A stretch of 58,421 bases of DNA from an uncultured Verrucomicrobiota bacterium (lineage in GTDB: Bacteria > Verrucomicrobiota > Verrucomicrobiia > Limisphaerales > JADLHS01): positions 1 through 58,421 of the forward strand of contig CAIKLQ010000123.1 in the NCBI GenBank assembly GCA_903828255.1, given 5' to 3'. The position numbers and the translations under genes were made by a program. The notes beneath the pieces were generated by a model, which did not search any database, had not been told where the DNA came from, and saw only the letters and a list, made by a program, of their open reading frames with translations. This document shows positions 8,965 to 17,417 of this stretch, one piece after another (position 1 is the first letter of the stretch; each line of letters starts with the position of its first letter).

Positions 8965-9360
8965 TCAGCGCGTGAACTGATCCCCGCTCCGATCTGCGCG
9001 GCCCAGGGTGGCGAGGGTTTCGAGGATCTCGGCTACGTCCTCGGGTTTGGCGCGGGTGAATTGGGTCGCCAAGTCCGCCGGCGTGACGGGGCCGGGGGCG
9101 GCGTGCAATGCGGCTTCCACGGCTTGCACCCGCTCGACCAGCGTTTTGCCCCAGGCGGTCTTGGTCTTGCGGATGGCTTTGGGCTTGGCCGGTTTTCGGG
9201 GCTGGGCTTCCGGCAAGGTGAGTTCGCTTTGTTTGGTCCCTACCGCGGGCGGGCGGGCTTGGTATTCCGGGCGCAACCAGTGGATGACGCTGCGCTGTTC
9301 CTCGGCGGCGCGCTCGGCGTTGAGGGCGACGAGGCGTTCGAGGGTTTCGGCGTCGGTCAA
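8965..9360 (-). pseudogene. C-terminal fragment of a large DNA methyltransferase
   Basis: Reading from TTG at 9360, the 131-residue frame begins MTDAETLERLVALNAERAAE and continues with SVIHWLRPEYQ, then a Lys/Pro-rich linker and a helical tail. To my recognition LERLVALNAERAAEE...WLRPEYQ is the extreme C terminus of large class I SAM-dependent DNA methyltransferases of type II/IIG-like R-M or BREX-like systems. None of the catalytic motifs (FxGxG, NPPY) is present, so it is a remnant. It follows another truncated frame (9357-9470), as if a deletion joined two genes. It could still be translated as a small protein. Confidence 0.55.
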
Positions 9361-9470
9361 CGTGGCGGGCCAACCATTCCGCTAAGACCGTCCGCCGACG
9401 TGTAGTGAAACAACTCGCCGTGCGGGAGTTCTTGCTCGAAAACGTTTTTGTTTGGTGGTTCGGAGTTCAT
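9357..9470 (-). pseudogene. N-terminal fragment resembling a DUF2971 protein
   Basis: A 37-codon frame starts at ATG 9470 overlapping the hsdS stop (ATGA) and ends at 9357. It contains ELFHYTSADGLSGMV, which looks like the start of DUF2971-family proteins (typical YHYTS..GL.GI), often found in defence islands. It stops abruptly at GPPR, immediately before the methyltransferase fragment. The ATGA overlap shows it was once the next gene of the hsd operon. Confidence 0.5.
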
Positions 9471-11149
9471 GCGGCGAGGAGGTGGTGGAGGGTGGGATCC
9501 AGCAGGTGCGCGCCGAGGGTGCGGGTTTGGTGCAACTGCGCTTCCAGCGTGTCGCACCACCGCAGCAATTCCTCCACCCGCACCACAATCCGCTTTTGTT
9601 CGGCCAGTGGGGGGAGCGGAACGTAAACACTTTCGAGAATCCCCATGTTGATGTTCTTCTGTGCTGTTGATGGCGCAAAATCTTGAAGGCGTGACTTTGC
9701 GGTTCGCATGAAGAACTCAAAATACTCAGCGCCGCCGAACCCACCGTCAGGAATGAAACCAACCACGCTATCTGGAATACATGCCTCCATGCCGAGAATG
9801 CCGGTTTCGGCGATGTTCGCTGCAATCGTTATGCACATTGTCCCCGGCGGCCAAAGTTTGCTTTGAGCCAACCCCTTCTCGTTGTAGAGGCCGGTGTGCG
9901 TGCGAATGATGCCTTTTGCTCTGGCAACATCTCCGGTTTGAACGAGCGGGTATTTACCATCGTTGTAAAGGCTTGGTTCATTGCGTGGACGATGCCGAGA
10001 TTTTCCCCGGGAGAATTTGCCAAGCTCAGGGAAGCGCGCCCATACCCAACCCGGCGGAAGGTCGAAAGGCTTGCTGTTCCCGTTACTCTCATCTGGCTCG
10101 GCCATTCCTCTGGGACAATTCCTAGCTCTGAGACGCCCGAGCAACTTCTCGGCTGGCTCATCCTTCGGATTCTGCGGGACGAGGCGGCCTTGGACTGCGA
10201 GTTGGAGGATGGCTTGGCGGAGTTGGAGAATGGCGTCGGGGGTGTCGTGGAGGAGGTGGAAATGGTCGCGCACGCGCTGCCAGGCGGCGGCAAAGGTTTG
10301 CGGCTCGCGGGCAGCCAGCAGGTGATGCAGCGCGGATTGTTGGAGGAGGCCGCTCGCGTGTTGCCGCGCCTGCCGCCGCTGCTCCAACTCGTCGCACAAC
10401 GCCATCAACTCATCCACCTTGGCCACAATCCGCCGCTGCTCGACCAAGGGGGGAAGGCTGATACACAATCCGCTCAACGCCTCGCCGTTCACATTCGGCT
10501 GACCAGTCCCCGCCGACTTTGCGAGAAGTTGTCGCCAGTAGCAGGGAGATTCCAAAAACAGTTTCAGATACCGCGCTGAAATTTGTGACGAGGGGATAAC
10601 GCGAATGAGATACGAAGCGAACACCGCCTTTACCGCCACGCTTGTAACCAAGAATGTCTTTCCAATAGTTCCGCCGGTTCGTGCAATCAGAATGTCATTA
10701 TCGTGCAGCGCATATTTGGCAACTTCTTGCGCGGAGATTTGACATCCGGGCACAGTCTTCCAATTCACTTGGTTGTCTTGGATGTCTGTGATGCGTAAAA
10801 GGCGAACATCCTGCTGCGAGTGGTCGGCAGATGCGGTGTAGCCGTAGTGAATACGATTTGAAATCGAACCAAGGCGAACCCACTCCCACGCGCTCGGACA
10901 TGTGAAAGGAGCTTCGTCCGCGCTAATTTGCGGTAGAGCTTCCACCTCTTTAAGTTTGCTGGCCCGGAGAAACTCGCGCTTTTCCGTTTTGATTTTCTCC
11001 AACAATTTTGCAGCCGGTTCATCCTTGGAGTTGCGTTCAACGAGTTGCCCGCGGATGGCAAGTTCCAACACCAGCCCTCGCATCTTGGCCACCGCGTCCG
11101 GTTGGTCGGCCAGCAACTCAAAATGCTTGAAGAACGTGGCGCGGGTCAT
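9467..11149 (-). CDS. hsdS: Type I restriction-modification specificity subunit
   Basis: HsdS recognises the bipartite DNA target for a type I system and docks two HsdM subunits. This 560-residue protein shows the expected internal duplication. Target-recognition domain 1 covers about residues 80-235 and ends with SLPPLVEQRRIVAKVDELMA; domain 2 covers about 370-530 and ends with PLPPLAEQKRIVVRVEELLR. These repeated sequences begin the conserved spacer helices. Both domains look intact, so the protein should define a sequence specificity. It is in the same direction as hsdM, with DUF3800 and a 293-bp structured gap between them. A degenerate heptamer-type repeat (about 11168-11193) lies just upstream of the start. 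Confidence 0.93.
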   Translation of the reverse strand: MTRATFFKHFELLADQPDAVAKMRGLVLELAIRGQLVERNSKDEPAAKLLEKIKTEKREFLRASKLKEVEALPQISADEAPFTCPSAWEWVRLGSISNRIHYGYTASADHSQQDVRLLRITDIQDNQVNWKTVPGCQISAQEVAKYALHDNDILIARTGGTIGKTFLVTSVAVKAVFASYLIRVIPSSQISARYLKLFLESPCYWRQLLAKSAGTGQPNVNGEALSGLCISLPPLVEQRRIVAKVDELMALCDELEQRRQARQHASGLLQQSALHHLLAAREPQTFAAAWQRVRDHFHLLHDTPDAILQLRQAILQLAVQGRLVPQNPKDEPAEKLLGRLRARNCPRGMAEPDESNGNSKPFDLPPGWVWARFPELGKFSRGKSRHRPRNEPSLYNDGKYPLVQTGDVARAKGIIRTHTGLYNEKGLAQSKLWPPGTMCITIAANIAETGILGMEACIPDSVVGFIPDGGFGGAEYFEFFMRTAKSRLQDFAPSTAQKNINMGILESVYVPLPPLAEQKRIVVRVEELLRWCDTLEAQLHQTRTLGAHLLDPTLHHLLAA

Positions 11150-11292
11150 AGGAGCAAAAGCTAAAACGCTGAAATTCTGAAAGCTGAAATTCGACCAGAC
11201 ACCCCAACGGCACTGGGGAACGCGGCCAATGGCGACCGGAGTTTTCGGTTGCTTTGATGCGAGCTTGCTAGCATGTTCTTTTCAGGTCTGCG

Positions 11293-11428
11293 GTGTCTGA
11301 ACGTCGGCTTCATGCCGTCGCAGGGTAACCTGCTTAGGACACAAGCGGACAAACGATTTAAAGGTTCCGCCCCGGTGACAAGAACCCATTGGGTTCTCTC
11401 GCAAGAGTAGCCGGGGCGGTCATTTTTT
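11293..11428 (+). ncRNA. Candidate structured RNA with terminal hairpin (unassigned)
   Basis: Two multibranch folds can be drawn. The first has an outer GTGTC/GACAC pair (11293-11297, 11338-11342) enclosing hairpins CGTCGGC/GCCGTCG (11302-11320) and GCAGG-GTAA-CCTGC (11320-11333). The second has a 9-bp perfect outer stem CCGCCCCGG/CCGGGGCGG (11367-11375, 11411-11419) enclosing AGAACCCATTGGGTTCT and CTCTCGCAAGAG. Six T (11423-11428) follow on the plus strand. This would suit an RNA transcribed opposite to the hsd genes, or a bidirectional terminator between DUF3800 and hsdS. I do not recognise a known RNA family. A minus-strand frame through it has no coding support. Confidence 0.35.
11367..11428 (+). 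terminator. Branched terminator-like hairpin between DUF3800 and hsdS
   Basis: The 9-bp GC stem (11367-11375 with 11411-11419) followed by CATTTTTT has the form of an intrinsic terminator for plus-strand transcription. In the minus direction the T-run is missing, so hsdM-DUF3800 transcription could read through to hsdS. Confidence 0.45.
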
Positions 11429-11442
11429 CTGATCTTCATGCG

Positions 11443-12126
11443 TTAGCCGGGAAATCCCATTCCAGCTTGGAGCACATCCCACTCACGGCGCACAGCCGCC
11501 TTCACCCGATTGAATGAGCGATCATCGTTGCCGTTCCATTTCCGGTAAATCGCCCAGGTGCAGTAATCCGCGATCTGCAAATCCAGGTTTGATTTCGACG
11601 CATGATGCAGCACGCGATAACGCACCGAGGCCGGCAGCATGGCGGCCAGCGTCATCTTGACGCCTTTTTCCACCGCACCCCGCTTGCGCTGGACCGGCAG
11701 GCTGTCCGTGAGCACGATGACTTCGGCAAATTCAGCCAGCGGATAATGTTGGAGAATCTCCCGCAGCAAGGTGCCCAGCACTTTGGGAAAAAACTGATCT
11801 TCGTCGCGCAGTCTGGCCTCCACCTTGTTCTTTTCCACAATGATGGCGTCCACCGCCACTCCGGCCAGATTCCTCTCGATGATGTCGAACACGCCGTTGC
11901 GCACCGCCTGGGCGTTCTCCGAAGCATGGAAATATTCCAGCGCCGTGCCGCGCTCCACCTGATCGTATTTGAACTCGGTCAATTCCTTGTAGGCGTGGAA
12001 CGGACGCTCTTTGGTGATGCCGCCCAGCACGAAATACTTGGTGCCGTTCTTGGAAAAATCCAGATTCCCGGCTTCATCGAGGAAGATATAGAGGAATCGT
12101 TGTTTGGCTGCGTCGGGCATACTCAT
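11443..12126 (-). CDS. DUF3800 family protein in the hsd operon
   Basis: This 227-residue protein begins with FLYIFLDEAGNLDFSKNGTK, the FxDExG motif that defines DUF3800, and has later acidic positions (VIVLTDS, DLQIADYC) in the order expected for its proposed RNase H-like fold. The family is uncharacterised biochemically but common beside R-M and other defence genes. Its ATG overlaps the hsdM stop by 4 bp (12123-12126), so translation is coupled to HsdM. I infer an accessory role in the island, perhaps nucleolytic; the sequence alone does not prove it. Confidence 0.85.
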   Translation of the reverse strand: MSMPDAAKQRFLYIFLDEAGNLDFSKNGTKYFVLGGITKERPFHAYKELTEFKYDQVERGTALEYFHASENAQAVRNGVFDIIERNLAGVAVDAIIVEKNKVEARLRDEDQFFPKVLGTLLREILQHYPLAEFAEVIVLTDSLPVQRKRGAVEKGVKMTLAAMLPASVRYRVLHHASKSNLDLQIADYCTWAIYRKWNGNDDRSFNRVKAAVRREWDVLQAGMGFPG

Positions 12127-13556
12127 CGTTCCAAGGCGGACTGCAATTCGCGCTTCAGCTTCTCCCGCGTTTCGTTCACGACGGCGACGAGTTGCTGGTA
12201 TTCGAGCAGCAGTTTGTCCGGGTCGGCGTGGCCGGGATCAACGACGTTCGGATTCTTGATGTCGAGGTTGTGGCCGGAGGCTTTGATCTGCTCGATGGGC
12301 ACGCGCCAGGCGAGTTCAGATTCCTTGCGTTTCTTCCACCACTTCTTTTCCGCGTCAAATTCGCTGATGTGGATGGGCTTGGTTTTGTTGTAGGACTTCA
12401 CGCCCGGCGGATAGGGGTGTTCGTAATACCAGATTTCCTTGGTCGGTTCGCCTTTGGTGAAGAACAGGAGGTTGGTCTTGATGCCGGTGTAGGGCGCGAA
12501 CACGCCAATGGGCAGGCGGACAATGGTGTGGAGGTTGCACTGGGCGAGTAGTTCCTCCTTGATGCGGGTTTTGACGCCTTCGCCAAAGAGCGTGCCGTCG
12601 GGCAGCACAATCGCGCCGCGTCCGCCGTCTTTCATCAGGTGCATGATGAGGACGAGCAAAAGGTCGGCGGTTTCCTTGGTGCGGATGGTGGCGGGGAAAT
12701 TCTGCTCGATGCCGTCCTCCTCCATGCCGCCGAACGGCGGGTTGGTGATGATGACATCTACGCGGTCTTTCGGGCCGTAATCGCGGAGCGGCCGGGCGAG
12801 GGTGTTGTCGTGGCGAATCTGGCTGGGGACTTCGATGCCATGCAGGAGCATGTTGGTGGTGCAGAGCAGATGCGGCAGCGGTTTCTTTTCCACGCCGTGA
12901 ATGGAGGCTTGCAGGACTTCCTCGTCGGCGGGAGTTTTGACGCCGTGCTTGCGGACGTGTTCGATGGCGCAGGTGAGGAAGCCGCCCGTGCCGCACGCGG
13001 GATCGAGGATGCGCTCGCCGAGCTGGGGATTGACCATGTCCACCATGAACTGGGTGACAGCGCGCGGGGTGTAGTATTCGCCGGCGTTGCCCGCGCCTTG
13101 CAGGTCGCGGAGCAGTTGCTCGTAGATGTCGCCGAACAGGTGGCGGTCGCTGGCGGAGTTGAAATTGACTTCGTTGATCTTGTTGACGACCTGCCGGAGG
13201 AGCGTGCCGGACTTCATGTAATTGTAGGCATCCTCAAAGGCGGCGCGCAGCACAGCGGCGCGGCCCGTGGTGGCGGTCAGGTTCTTGAGGTTGCGGAACA
13301 GGTCGTTGTTGACGAACTCGGTCAGTTCGTCGCCGGTAATGCCCTCGGCGTCGGCGACCCAGTTGCGCCAGCGCAGGCGCGAGGGGAGCGGGGATTTGTA
13401 GTTGTCGCGCAGGACTTCGAGTTCGCTTTCGTGGTCGTCGAAGATTTTCAGGAACAGCATCCAGCCAAGCTGGGAGATGCGCTGGGCGTCGCCATCGACG
13501 CCGACATCCTTGCGCATGATGTCCTGGATGGATTTAACGGTGGTGGAGAGGGACAA
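12123..13556 (-). CDS. hsdM: Type I restriction-modification DNA methyltransferase subunit
   Basis: HsdM transfers a methyl group from SAM to N6-adenine in an HsdM2HsdS complex. Motif I (ILDPACGTGGFL) and motif IV (IITNPPFGG) are intact, and the N-terminal helical domain begins SLSTTVKSIQDIMRKDVGVDG as in the family. I place the start at TTG 13556, just before that sequence (477 residues). The frame stays open about 130 codons further, but that part is not HsdM-like and overlaps the divergent ATPase gene. No hsdR was found anywhere in the window, so this may be a modification-only system or have its R subunit elsewhere. Confidence 0.93.
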   Translation of the reverse strand: MSLSTTVKSIQDIMRKDVGVDGDAQRISQLGWMLFLKIFDDHESELEVLRDNYKSPLPSRLRWRNWVADAEGITGDELTEFVNNDLFRNLKNLTATTGRAAVLRAAFEDAYNYMKSGTLLRQVVNKINEVNFNSASDRHLFGDIYEQLLRDLQGAGNAGEYYTPRAVTQFMVDMVNPQLGERILDPACGTGGFLTCAIEHVRKHGVKTPADEEVLQASIHGVEKKPLPHLLCTTNMLLHGIEVPSQIRHDNTLARPLRDYGPKDRVDVIITNPPFGGMEEDGIEQNFPATIRTKETADLLLVLIMHLMKDGGRGAIVLPDGTLFGEGVKTRIKEELLAQCNLHTIVRLPIGVFAPYTGIKTNLLFFTKGEPTKEIWYYEHPYPPGVKSYNKTKPIHISEFDAEKKWWKKRKESELAWRVPIEQIKASGHNLDIKNPNVVDPGHADPDKLLLEYQQLVAVVNETREKLKRELQSALER

Positions 13557-13593
13557 GGGCTTCCATCTCTCAGCGGACGTAATCGCGCGCCCC

Positions 13594-13641
13594 GGCGCGG
13601 ACGCCGCCATGCAATCCATTTTTGGCGGCGCGTCCGCTGCC
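13594..13641. repeat. Palindromic element in the divergent hsdM/ATPase intergenic region
   Basis: GGCGCGGACGCCGCC (13594-13608) and GGCGGCGCGTCCGCTGCC (13624-13641) are imperfect inverted arms around a 15-nt loop. They share the GCGCGGACGCC core with the palindrome at 37071-37139. The 105-bp space between the starts at 13556 and 13662 is largely filled by it, so it may affect both promoters. Confidence 0.6.
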
Positions 13642-13661
13642 CCAACCTCAGAGACAACATC

Positions 13662-15449
13662 ATGAGCAACACCCGCCACGCCCCATCCGGTTCCGCCCTG
13701 CATCAAAACCGCTTTGCCAGCAGCCCGGCGCTTGCATCCGGATTGCTCGGCAATCTCGTCGCCAAGCGCTGCAATACTTTGGAGCGCCGCGAAGATCGCG
13801 AGCAGGTGTTCTGGCTCCAAGGCGTGGACCACAAGGAAGGCTTGAAGCAATTCGTGGCCGACTGGCTGGCGGCGTGTCCTGAAAATCTTGGCACGCGCTC
13901 CATGCGGGAATTTGGAACCAAGCCCGTTAAGACTTACAACGCCAAAGAAGTCCGGCAAGTGCGCGGAGAATTCCCGCCGTCACAGCGTCATCATTTCCGG
14001 CTGAAGGGCGAAACGCGCGATGCACTGGCAGAATGCGACGCGCGGCTCTGGCCGTGTGATCGGGAGTGGGTCGAACGCGAACTCGAAGCGGAGTGCGACT
14101 CCATCTTGATGGATGCTTATGGCGATGGCCCCACGCCGGCGGGGTTGGCGCGCGGGGCACGCGAAGAGGCCGAAGCTGCCGCCAGGCCGGATAGCATCCT
14201 GGCGGAAACATTCCTTGCCGTTTGTCGCGAAGCGGCTTTGAAGGGGCTGGAAACCGACCTAAAAAATCTCTGTCTCGATGCTGAAGAAACGTTGGAAAGC
14301 GGCCCTTGGTATTTCCACGACCTCATTACCCGCCTGCGTGAATACCAACCTGCCTGGGTGGAAAAGCAACTGGCCGAATTTCGCGACGGCTTTGCGCCCA
14401 CCGCATTGAGCCGCGTTATCTGGAATCAGATTGCCGAGGCATACCAGTCTCGCGGCACCGTCCTATTGCACAACGATGCGGCCGATGGCAAAAGTTACGC
14501 CGCAGAAGCCTGCGGCGCCGTCCATCCGGGCCAGGCCCGTTACGTGGACACGCCCTATGGTAACGACTTGGTGACTTTTCTCCGCGCCATTGGCGCCAGC
14601 ATCGGAACCGCCCACGGCCAAAGCTTCAAGGCGAATCAGATTGCCCCGCGCATTATTGAGATGCTGAGCGGCTCTGGCCAAGCGCTAGTCCTTGATACCG
14701 CGCAATGGCTCTTTCCGGTTTCCGATTATCGGTATGCCCTGCCCGTGCGGCTCAACTGGATATTGCAGGAGCTTTCCAAGAAACGTGTGCCGGTGGTGCT
14801 GATCGGGAAAACCAAACTCTTCGAAACGCTTGGCCTGGTGGAAAAGCGCACAGACTGGGATCGCAGCGATTTTGTTAGTCAAGTCGAAGTAGTGGAGTTG
14901 CCCTCCAAGCTCAACGAAAATGACGTGCTCGCCGTGGCTGCGGCGTTGCTTCCCGATGGCGAAACCGCCGCCCAACGCAAGCTGGCGGACTTGATGCTTG
15001 TCTCGCCTGGCTATCTCCACGCCGGCCCGCCCGCCGCCCAACGCGCCCGGCGGATCGCCGCCGGCCATAACCACCCGAGCGTTACCGAAGCCGATATGGT
15101 GGAGGCGTTGGATACGCAGATGAATCCGGCATTGAAATTCATGAATGCGGGTCTGGAAATCGCCGATGCGGCGGCAGCGAAGTGCAAGAGCCAGGTGCGG
15201 AACTGGCGAGCGGACACGGCGGCGCAGACTGAAGCCAAAGCCGCCCGCGCCAAAGGCCGCAACCGGATTGTCACCAGCAACGACCTGGAGCGCGCTTCCG
15301 GTGGACAAGATTTAACCCGCGATTCAGCGCCGGTTAAACCCCGTTTTCGCGCGTCTGAACCGTCTGAATTTTCGCGCTCGCGCCCGGCGCGGGTGCAAGT
15401 CGCAACCGGCTCGGCAGAGTTGGAATCTGCCGACTTAGTTGCGGCCTGA
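13662..15449 (+). CDS. Uncharacterised island protein with a degenerate AAA+ (MuB/TniB-like) ATPase core
   Basis: This 595-residue protein starts at ATG 13662 (MSNTRHAPSGSALHQNRF). The first 260 residues are charged and helical and I do not recognise them. The centre has a P-loop-like segment LLHNDAADGKSYAAE, a Walker B-like ALVLDTAQWLFP and a sensor-like strand VPVVLIGKTKL, in the order of transposition ATPases such as MuB or TniB. The P-loop lacks its usual glycines except GKS, and the Walker B Glu is Thr, so ATP hydrolysis may be lost. The C terminus has SVTEADMVEALD and a basic tail. No transposase is adjacent. It could be the relic of a Mu/Tn7-like element or a novel regulator or defence protein of the island. 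Confidence 0.6.
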   Translation: MSNTRHAPSGSALHQNRFASSPALASGLLGNLVAKRCNTLERREDREQVFWLQGVDHKEGLKQFVADWLAACPENLGTRSMREFGTKPVKTYNAKEVRQVRGEFPPSQRHHFRLKGETRDALAECDARLWPCDREWVERELEAECDSILMDAYGDGPTPAGLARGAREEAEAAARPDSILAETFLAVCREAALKGLETDLKNLCLDAEETLESGPWYFHDLITRLREYQPAWVEKQLAEFRDGFAPTALSRVIWNQIAEAYQSRGTVLLHNDAADGKSYAAEACGAVHPGQARYVDTPYGNDLVTFLRAIGASIGTAHGQSFKANQIAPRIIEMLSGSGQALVLDTAQWLFPVSDYRYALPVRLNWILQELSKKRVPVVLIGKTKLFETLGLVEKRTDWDRSDFVSQVEVVELPSKLNENDVLAVAAALLPDGETAAQRKLADLMLVSPGYLHAGPPAAQRARRIAAGHNHPSVTEADMVEALDTQMNPALKFMNAGLEIADAAAAKCKSQVRNWRADTAAQTEAKAARAKGRNRIVTSNDLERASGGQDLTRDSAPVKPRFRASEPSEFSRSRPARVQVATGSAELESADLVAA

Positions 15450-16262
15450 GTCAGTCAAAATAAATTGCGTGATCCTGTCAAAAGGGTTGCGCAAGGTCCA
15501 TGCCCCTATGTTTCTGGCACTGCAGCGACTCTCAACCCGGAACAAATCGGCGACCGCTTACACAGTTGATGATGGTCGTTGATTACCTCCGGAATGGCGA
15601 AAAAGGGCAAAGGATGTGGAAAGATTCGGAATGGCGGGGGTTTTAGGCAGTTTTTGACAGCTTTCTAGTTCCCGGTTGCAGAATGGCCCGAGCGCGTCAA
15701 AACCCCAATGTTTTCAATGGTTTCAGCTCAAAGCCGGATGCTTTGCATTCCGCAACTTGCAACCGCTTTCCGGCTTCCAACTGCAACCAAACCCAGCCGA
15801 GGGCCGAACCGAGCGCGACTCAAAACCCGGGTTCTGGACGCCCGAAAGGCACTGCAACCCGAATGCAGAAGACCCGCAACCCTCCCGCACACGACCAGCC
15901 ATGCCCGGCGGACGCACGAAATCACATGCAACGCAACGCGGTAAGCCCCGGCCCGTCACCGCCAACAGCCTACCTCCAGCCCCGTCACGCACCGGAATCA
16001 AGTTGGCCATGACGGAACGAATCGCCGCCCCGGGCGTGGCGTGGCAGTGTGTCTGCAACCGGGCTGCCGCGCGGCTGCCGCGATGAGGCAGGCCGGGCCG
16101 CTACCGACCAAACGCCGGCTCGGTGGCGGTGCGGAAGGTGCAGAGCGAAGCGGGATCGGGATGCCGTTTGGGTGGGTTTTGAAAGAACCTCTATTTTCAG
16201 AAATCTTTTCACCCTAAGTCCGACAGGCTGCTAGGGACTCGCCAAAACCGGGTTCTGCCTCC
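15450..16262. other. Long non-coding right flank of the island
   Basis: Several overlapping frames of 60-136 codons exist, but none has a family motif or credible start, and they are rich in Pro, Arg and Ser as expected for random high-GC frames. I see no integrase, att repeat or tRNA fragment here. The region separates the ATPase gene from the core gene at 16263. It may be a decayed part of the mobile element. Confidence 0.45.
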
Positions 16263-17417
16263 ATGCTGGGGATTGTGAAATATTCCGTAAGTGAAATCGC
16301 CGCGGAGGTCATCCGCAGCACGAGCCGCGAAAAGCCCGCCGATGCCGCGTTGCGTGAAGTGCTCAAGCCGCTGCGCGAGCTGCCGCCGTTCGACGCGGCG
16401 GAGGTGAGCCGGGCCGTGTTCATGTATTATCGCTGGCACGCGTGGCTGCTCGATGAGCGTGGCGTGGACGCCCGAATGCGTCTTGCGCGCCGGTTGGCGG
16501 AACGGTTCCAAGCGAACCCAACTACCATCCCGCTGGCCGAACTGCGCGCCAAAGCCGTGCCGGCGTGGACTACCGAGCAAATGGAAGTCAGCGACGACTG
16601 GCTGCGCTCGTTGCAACGCGAACCGAAGCTATGGTTGCGCGCGAAACGCGGGCGCGGGGCCGCGTTGCTGGATAATTTGCCGGGAACCCACGTCAGCCCA
16701 ACGTTCCCAGAGGCGTTGGTTTACGCAGGGGAAACCGATTTGTTCAAGACGCCGGAGTTCCATGCGGGCGAGTTCGAGATTCAGGACCTCAGTTCGCAGG
16801 CGGTGGGATTGCTTTGCGATCCGAAGCCCGGCGAGACTTGGTGGGACGCTTGCGCGGGTGAGGGCGGCAAACTACTTCACTTGTCGAATTTGATGCAGAA
16901 CAAAGGCTTGATCTGGGCGAGCGATCGCGCGGCATGGCGATTGCAAAAACTCAAGCGCCGGACGGCACGGGCGCAGGCGTTCAACTATCGCGCGGCGCTC
17001 TGGGACGGCGGCGCGAAGTTGCCGACGAAAACAAAATTCGACGGCGTGCTGGTGGATGCGCCGTGCAGCGGCGTGGGGACGTGGCAAAGAAATCCGCAGG
17101 CGCGGTGGACGACGACGCTGCTGGACGTGCAGGAACTGGGGGAGATTCAGCGGCGCTTACTCACCCATGTGGCGCCGTCGGTGAAGCCGGGCGGAAAGTT
17201 GGTTTATTCGGTTTGCACACTGACGCGGACGGAAACAAGTGAAGTGGCGGAAGCGTTTCGCGTGGCTCACGAGGACTTTGAACCGTTGGTATTCTCGGAG
17301 GGCGGGGGCGTGAAGGAATGTCAGAGCCTCATGACGTCGGCCGCTACCATAACGATTTGGCCCCATGACTCAGGCGGCAACGGAATGTTTGTAGCCGCCT
17401 GGCGCCGGAAACGTTAG
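16263..17417 (+). CDS. RsmB/NOP2-family rRNA (cytosine-5) methyltransferase
   Basis: The 384-residue protein has an N-terminal helical region (1-95), then a Rossmann methyltransferase fold. The SAM-binding motif is DACAGEGGKLLHLS, motif IV DAPCSGVGTWQRNPQARW, and motif VI SVCTLTRTET. The two cysteines in DAPCSG and SVCTL are the release and catalytic cysteines of m5C RNA methyltransferases. The family includes RsmB (16S C967) and RsmF; the exact target is not clear from sequence. The gene is alone on the plus strand and its end overlaps the convergent pseudopilin gene by 4 bp. Confidence 0.88.
   Translation: MLGIVKYSVSEIAAEVIRSTSREKPADAALREVLKPLRELPPFDAAEVSRAVFMYYRWHAWLLDERGVDARMRLARRLAERFQANPTTIPLAELRAKAVPAWTTEQMEVSDDWLRSLQREPKLWLRAKRGRGAALLDNLPGTHVSPTFPEALVYAGETDLFKTPEFHAGEFEIQDLSSQAVGLLCDPKPGETWWDACAGEGGKLLHLSNLMQNKGLIWASDRAAWRLQKLKRRTARAQAFNYRAALWDGGAKLPTKTKFDGVLVDAPCSGVGTWQRNPQARWTTTLLDVQELGEIQRRLLTHVAPSVKPGGKLVYSVCTLTRTETSEVAEAFRVAHEDFEPLVFSEGGGVKECQSLMTSAATITIWPHDSGGNGMFVAAWRRKR

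Noticed and set aside
12639-13661. Extension of the ATPase-like frame upstream over hsdM
   Set aside because: This part is antisense to the HsdM catalytic domain. The ATPase gene is better started at ATG 13662.
8575-16262. Direct repeat of the tRNA 3' end marking the island's far side
   Set aside because: I searched by eye for the tRNA 3' sequence (CTCTGGCACCA) in the right flank and did not find it. An att site is therefore not claimed.
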